Source: LGRD01 sp031415135 (lineage in GTDB: Bacteria > Pseudomonadota > Gammaproteobacteria > Burkholderiales > Burkholderiaceae_C). Taken from it: a DNA stretch of 64,000 nucleotides. The stretch lies in assembly GCA_031415135.1 (NCBI GenBank), contig JANORB010000038.1:1-64000 (forward strand), written 5' to 3'. The notes below the pieces were generated by a model that was not told where the DNA came from, searched no databases, and worked only from the letters and a program-made list of their open reading frames with translations. Position numbers and translations under genes: made by a program. This document shows, piece by piece, positions 60,115 to 64,000 of the stretch (its first letter is position 1; each line of letters starts with the position of its first letter).

Positions 60115-61557
60115 ATGAGTTCTGTGTTGATTCGCGGCGGTACGGTGGTCAACGCCGACCGCCAATTCCGTGCCGATGTGCTGTGTGTGGACGGCAAGAT
60201 CGCCGCCGTCGGCGATGACCCGCAGGCGCCTGGCGGCGCGCAGGTGGTGGACGCCGGTGGCCAGTACGTGATGCCCGGCGGCATCGACCCGCACACCCAC
60301 ATGCAGCTGCCCTTCATGGGCACGGTGGCGGTGGATGATTTTTTCACCGGCACGGCGGCCGGCCTGGCGGGTGGCACCACCAGCATCATCGACTTCGTCA
60401 TCCCCAACCCGCAGCAGCCGCTGCTGGAGGCTTTTCGCATGTGGCGCGAGTGGGCTGAAAAGTCGGCCGCCGATTACGGTTTTCACGTCGCCGTGACCTG
60501 GTGGGACGAGTCGGTGAAGCGCGACATGGGCACCCTGGTGCAAGACGAAGGCGTGAACAGCTTCAAGCACTTCATGGCCTACAAGAACGCCATCATGTGC
60601 GACGACGAAACGCTGGTGAACAGCTTCAAGCGCGCGTTGGAGTTGGGCGCCATGCCGACGGTGCATGCCGAGAACGGCGAGCTGGTGTTCCTGCTGCAGC
60701 AGGAAGTGGCCAAGATGGGCATCACCGGGCCCGAAGGCCACCCGCTGTCGCGCCCGCCGATGGTCGAAGGCGAAGCCGCCAACCGGGCGATTGCGATTGC
60801 CGACGTGCTGGGTGTGCCGATCTACGTGGTGCATGTGTCGTGCATTGAATCGGCCGAGGCGATCGCGCGTGCCCGCGCGCGCGGCCAGCGCGTCTACGGC
60901 GAGGTGCTGGCCGGCCACCTGGTGCTGGACGACAGCGTCTACCGCAACCCCGATTTCGCGGCCGCCGCCGCGCACGTGATGAGCCCGCCGTTTCGCCCCA
61001 AGGGCCACCAGGAGTTTTTGTGGCGCGGCCTGCAAGCCGGCAGCCTGCACACCACCGCCACCGACCACTGCGTGTTCTGCGCCGACCAAAAGGCGGCGGG
61101 GCGCGACAACTTCGCCAAGATTCCGAATGGCTGCGGTGGCATCGAGGAGCGGCTCGCGGTGATCTGGGATGCCGGCGTCAACACCGGCCGGCTCACGCCC
61201 AGCGAGTTCGTTGCGCTCACGTCGGCCAACACGGCGCGCATCTTCAACCTGTACCCGCAAAAGGGCAGCGTCAGTGCCGGTGCCGACGCCGACCTGGTGG
61301 TGTGGGACCCGCAGGGCCACAAGACGATCTCGGTCAAGACGCAGCACAGCAAGGTCGACTTCAACATCTTCGAAGGCCGGCAGGTGCGCGGCGTGCCCAC
61401 CACCACGATCAGCCAGGGCAGGGTGGTTTTTTCAAACGGCGAGTTGCGTGCGGTGAAGGGGGCCGGGCGCTACCTCAAGCGGCCGCCGTTCGGCGCCAAT
61501 TTCGATGCGATGCGGCTGCGCGCGCAGGCGCTGGCGCCGAGCGCGGTGGCGCGTTGA
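60115..61557 (+). CDS. hydA: Dihydropyrimidinase
   Basis: Opens the ring of dihydrouracil or dihydrothymine to N-carbamoyl-beta-amino acids. The 480-aa zinc amidohydrolase has metal ligands in DPHTHMQLPFMG, the carboxylated Lys in FKHFMAYKNA, His in VHAENGE and VHVSC, and the Asp in TATDHCVF. This matches bacterial D-hydantoinase/dihydropyrimidinase. The ATG at 60115 has AAGGAG seven bases upstream. Position after preA and before the carbamoyl hydrolase supports the pyrimidine role. Confidence 0.95.
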   Translation: MSSVLIRGGTVVNADRQFRADVLCVDGKIAAVGDDPQAPGGAQVVDAGGQYVMPGGIDPHTHMQLPFMGTVAVDDFFTGTAAGLAGGTTSIIDFVIPNPQQPLLEAFRMWREWAEKSAADYGFHVAVTWWDESVKRDMGTLVQDEGVNSFKHFMAYKNAIMCDDETLVNSFKRALELGAMPTVHAENGELVFLLQQEVAKMGITGPEGHPLSRPPMVEGEAANRAIAIADVLGVPIYVVHVSCIESAEAIARARARGQRVYGEVLAGHLVLDDSVYRNPDFAAAAAHVMSPPFRPKGHQEFLWRGLQAGSLHTTATDHCVFCADQKAAGRDNFAKIPNGCGGIEERLAVIWDAGVNTGRLTPSEFVALTSANTARIFNLYPQKGSVSAGADADLVVWDPQGHKTISVKTQHSKVDFNIFEGRQVRGVPTTTISQGRVVFSNGELRAVKGAGRYLKRPPFGANFDAMRLRAQALAPSAVAR

Positions 61558-61578
61558 CAACCCGATCAGGAGCACACC

Positions 61579-62841
61579 ATGGACGCTGAAGTCACACACG
61601 ACATCGATCAACTGCGCATCGACGGCCCGCGCCTGTGGGCCTCGCTGATGGAGCTGGCGAAGATCGGTGCCACCCCAAAAGGCGGTGTGTGCCGGTTGAC
61701 GCTCACCGACCTGGACAAACAGGGGCGCGACCTGGTCAGCCAGTGGGCGCGCGAAGCCCGCATGACCGTGACGATCGACAAAATCGGCAACGGCTTCCTG
61801 CGCCGCCCCGGCCGCAACAACGCCTTGCCGCCGATCGTCACCGGCAGCCACATCGACACCCAGCCCACCGGCGGCAAGTTCGACGGCAACTACGGTGTGC
61901 TGGCCGGCATCGAGGTGGTGCGCACGCTCAACGACCACGACATCCAGACCGAAGCGCCGATCGAAGTGGCGTGGTGGACCAACGAAGAAGGCTCGCGCTT
62001 CGTGCCGGTGATGATGGGCTCGGGCGTGTTTGCCAAGGCCTTCACGTTGGAGCACGCCTACGCGGCGAAGGACACCGAGGGCAAGTCGGTCAGGGACGAG
62101 CTGGAGCGCATCGGCTACATCGGCACTGAAGAACCCGGCGCGCACCCGATCGGCTGCTACTTCGAAACCCACATCGAACAAGGCCCGGTGCTGGAAGACC
62201 ACGACAAGACCATCGGCGTGGTGACCGGTGTGCTGGGCATCCGCTGGTACGACTGCACCGTGACCGGCATGGAAGCCCACGCCGGCCCGACCCCGATGGC
62301 GCTGCGCAAGGACGCGATGCAGGTGGCCGCCAGGCTGATGCAGGAGGTCGTGGCCTGCGCGCACCGCCACCCGCCGCACGGGCGCGGCACGGTGGGCATG
62401 GTGCAGGTGTTTCCGAACAGCCGCAACGTGATTCCGGGGCGCGTCAAATTCAGTATCGACCTGCGCAACGCGAGCGATGCGCTGGTCGACGCGATGGACG
62501 CCGACATCCGCGCGGTGGCCGCCCGCATCAGCGCCGAGAGCAAGCTGCCGATCGAGATCGTGCCGGTGTCGGCCTACCCGGCGCAGCCTTTCCACCCCGA
62601 CTGCATCGCCGCCGTGGCGCGGGCTGCCGAGAAGCTGGGCTACAGCAACATGCGCGCGGTCTCGGGTGCCGGCCACGACGCGGTCTACATGGCCCGGCTG
62701 GCGCCCAGCGGCATGATCTTCATCCCGTGCAAGGACGGCATCAGCCACAACGAAATCGAAGACGCCAAGCCCGAGCACATCACCGCCGGCTGCAACGTGC
62801 TGCTGCACGCGATGCTCGAACGCGCCGGTGTGGCGGGCTGA
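61579..62841 (+). CDS. amaB: Zn-dependent N-carbamoyl amidohydrolase (AmaB/HyuC family, beta-ureidopropionase role)
   Basis: Hydrolyses the N-carbamoyl-beta-amino acid made by dihydropyrimidinase to the beta-amino acid, CO2 and ammonia. The 420-aa M20-family enzyme has metal ligands in GSHIDTQPTGGKFDGNYG, WTNEEGSRF and YFETHIEQGPVLE, with a final His in VSGAGHDAVYM. The fold of this family has a catalytic and a dimerisation domain. The ATG at 61579 has AGGAG seven bases upstream. It follows dihydropyrimidinase by 21 bases. Confidence 0.92.
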   Translation: MDAEVTHDIDQLRIDGPRLWASLMELAKIGATPKGGVCRLTLTDLDKQGRDLVSQWAREARMTVTIDKIGNGFLRRPGRNNALPPIVTGSHIDTQPTGGKFDGNYGVLAGIEVVRTLNDHDIQTEAPIEVAWWTNEEGSRFVPVMMGSGVFAKAFTLEHAYAAKDTEGKSVRDELERIGYIGTEEPGAHPIGCYFETHIEQGPVLEDHDKTIGVVTGVLGIRWYDCTVTGMEAHAGPTPMALRKDAMQVAARLMQEVVACAHRHPPHGRGTVGMVQVFPNSRNVIPGRVKFSIDLRNASDALVDAMDADIRAVAARISAESKLPIEIVPVSAYPAQPFHPDCIAAVARAAEKLGYSNMRAVSGAGHDAVYMARLAPSGMIFIPCKDGISHNEIEDAKPEHITAGCNVLLHAMLERAGVAG

Positions 62842-62882
62842 ACTCGTCACCCCGATTCATTCACCACCCCAAGGAACACACC

Positions 62883-63875
62883 ATGTCGTTGTCTCGTCGC
62901 CAAACCCTTTGCGCCACGGCCGCCGCGCTGGCCGCAGTGAGTCTTCCCGCCTGGGCCCAAACCAGGATCAAGGTCGCCGCCATCTACACCGTGCCGGTCG
63001 AGCAGCAGTGGGTCAGCCGCATCGACAAGGCGCTGAAAGCGGCGGTGGCGCGCGGCGACATCGAATACGTGTTCTCCGAGAACGTCACCAACGCCGACTA
63101 CGAGCGCGTGATGCGCGGGTATGCCGAAAAGGGCCACCAGCTGATCGTCGGCGAATCGTTCGCGGTTGAAGCGGCGGCGCGCAAGGTGGCCAAGGACTAC
63201 CCCAAGATCAGCTTCGTGATGGGCAGTTCGGGCAAGCCGCAGGAGCCCAACTTCGCGGTGTTCGACAACTACATTCAAGAGCCCGCCTACCTGACCGGCA
63301 TGATCGCCGGCGGCATGACCAAGAGCAACAGAATAGGCATGGTCGGCGGCTACCCGATTCCCGAAGTCAACCGGCTGATGAACGCCTTCATGGCCGGCGC
63401 GCTGGAAACCAACCCCAAGGCCGAGTTCACCGTCAGCTTCATCAACAGCTGGTTCGACCCGCCCAAGGCCAAGGAGGCCGCTTTCGCGATGATCGACAAG
63501 GGCGCCGACGTGATGTACGCCGAACGTTTCGGCGTCAGCGACGCGGCCAAGGAAAGAGGCCAGCTCGCGATCGGCAACGTCATCAACACGCAGGACAAGT
63601 ACCCCGACACCGTGGTCGCCTCGGCGCTTTGGAACATGGAGCCCACGATCGAGCTGGCGCTGAAGATGGTGAAGGACGGCAAGTTCAAGGCCGACGACTA
63701 CGGCTCGTATTCGATGATGAAGAACAAGGGCAGCGAGCTGGCGCCGCTGGGCACCTTCGAGAAGAAGATCCCGGCCGACATCATCGCCAAGGTGCGGGCC
63801 AAGGAGAAGGCGATCCTGGCCGGGCAGTTTAGCGTGAAGGTCGACGACAACCCGCCCAAACCCAGCGCCAAATAG
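62883..63875 (+). CDS. BMP-family ABC transporter substrate-binding protein
   Basis: A 330-aa periplasmic receptor of the BMP (PnrA/Med-like) family, which binds nucleosides and related compounds. Twin-arginine-like or Sec signal at residues 1-25 (MSLSRRQTLCATAAALAAVS, ending LPAWAQT). The mature protein starts RIKVAAIYTVPVEQQWVS and contains GGYPIPEVNRLMNAFMAGAL, a family pattern. The ATG at 62883 has AAGGA eight bases upstream. In this operon its likely ligand is a pyrimidine nucleobase, nucleoside or breakdown product. Confidence 0.88.
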   Translation: MSLSRRQTLCATAAALAAVSLPAWAQTRIKVAAIYTVPVEQQWVSRIDKALKAAVARGDIEYVFSENVTNADYERVMRGYAEKGHQLIVGESFAVEAAARKVAKDYPKISFVMGSSGKPQEPNFAVFDNYIQEPAYLTGMIAGGMTKSNRIGMVGGYPIPEVNRLMNAFMAGALETNPKAEFTVSFINSWFDPPKAKEAAFAMIDKGADVMYAERFGVSDAAKERGQLAIGNVINTQDKYPDTVVASALWNMEPTIELALKMVKDGKFKADDYGSYSMMKNKGSELAPLGTFEKKIPADIIAKVRAKEKAILAGQFSVKVDDNPPKPSAK

Positions 63876-63910
63876 TGGCTGGTGCCGTGGCTGGTGCCGT
63901 GGCTGGGGCC
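63875..63910 (+). repeat. Three 12-bp tandem repeats at the start of the ABC ATPase gene
   Basis: GTGGCTGGTGCC at 63875-63886 and 63887-63898, then GTGGCTGGGGCC at 63899-63910. Each unit begins with GTG in the frame of the next gene, giving three possible start codons four codons apart. The first overlaps the last base of the previous stop. Confidence 0.75.
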
Positions 63911-64000
63911 GCGCCGGTCCTGCGCCTGCGTGGCATCACCAAGCGCTTCGGCGGGCTGCTGGCCAACGACGCGATCTCGCTCGACCTGGGCGCCGGCGAG
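63875..64000 (+). CDS. ABC transporter ATP-binding protein (partial, cut by window edge)
   Basis: After the repeated GTG codons the frame reads VLRLRGITKRFGGLLANDAISLDL, the standard N-terminus of a sugar- or nucleoside-type ABC ATPase (the Walker A lies beyond the edge). It probably starts at one of the three GTG codons at 63875, 63887 or 63899. As the next gene after the BMP receptor, it should be the ATPase of that importer (YufO/NupO-like, usually a two-domain protein). Only 42 codons are visible. Confidence 0.75.
   Translation, partial: MAGAVAGAVAGAAPVLRLRGITKRFGGLLANDAISLDLGAGE

Overview
The window is a high-GC, gene-dense chromosomal segment that looks like a member of the Burkholderiales (Betaproteobacteria; the Leptothrix/Rubrivivax/Comamonadaceae side is my best guess). 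The grounds are inference from gene content: a Bug-type (TctC) receptor with TctA/TctB, a formyl-CoA transferase of the Oxalobacter type, an argS-SPOR-dsbA block next to lptA-lptB-rpoN, and hairpin-rich intergenic elements of a kind common in that order. No rRNA, tRNA or CRISPR array was seen.

Layout. 1-5.8 kb: a sugar-type ABC importer on the minus strand (receptor, double ATPase, two permeases, the last cut by the window edge), divergent from a metal-dependent amidohydrolase. 5.9-7.5 kb: a FitAB/VapBC-type toxin-antitoxin pair and an unknown 301-aa protein. 7.6-13.6 kb: a formyl-CoA transferase with a complete tripartite tricarboxylate transporter, plus a GNAT acetyltransferase and a GntR/FadR regulator. 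13.8-22.9 kb: fadD, a branched-chain amino acid (Liv) ABC transporter with a fused LivM-LivG protein, and a divergent Cache-domain histidine kinase with its NarL-type regulator. 23-27.6 kb: MTA/SAH nucleosidase, unknown proteins, rsmE, an MFS transporter and yidB. 27.7-35.1 kb: housekeeping genes on the minus strand (rlmL-like, rpoN, lptB, lptA, dsbA, SPOR protein, argS). 35.3-41.3 kb: a Ser/Thr kinase with a cyclic-nucleotide-binding domain, a PsiF-like protein, LysR, L-2-haloacid dehalogenase, malate synthase A and a class II aldolase.

41.3-46.8 kb is an accessory block of visibly lower GC. A very large SF1 helicase with a C-terminal nuclease domain has been split by a 157-bp MITE-like insertion with 16-bp terminal inverted repeats and a 5-bp target duplication, followed by a ParDE-type toxin-antitoxin pair. 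Removing the insertion and one target copy restores one reading frame of about 1495 codons. This is the most unusual part of the window.

46.9-57.2 kb: an MFS drug-type transporter, a geranylgeranyl-reductase-like flavoprotein, a class II glutamine amidotransferase, an orphan protein, an M14 carboxypeptidase, a porin, pyrF, purB and a TetR (RutR-like) regulator. 57.4-64 kb: a reductive pyrimidine degradation operon, preT-preA-dihydropyrimidinase-N-carbamoyl amidohydrolase, followed by a BMP-family receptor and the start of its ABC ATPase. A near-consensus RutR box lies between the TetR gene and preT. Together these genes would import a nucleobase or related compound, reduce it, open the ring and hydrolyse the carbamoyl product, under local repressor control.
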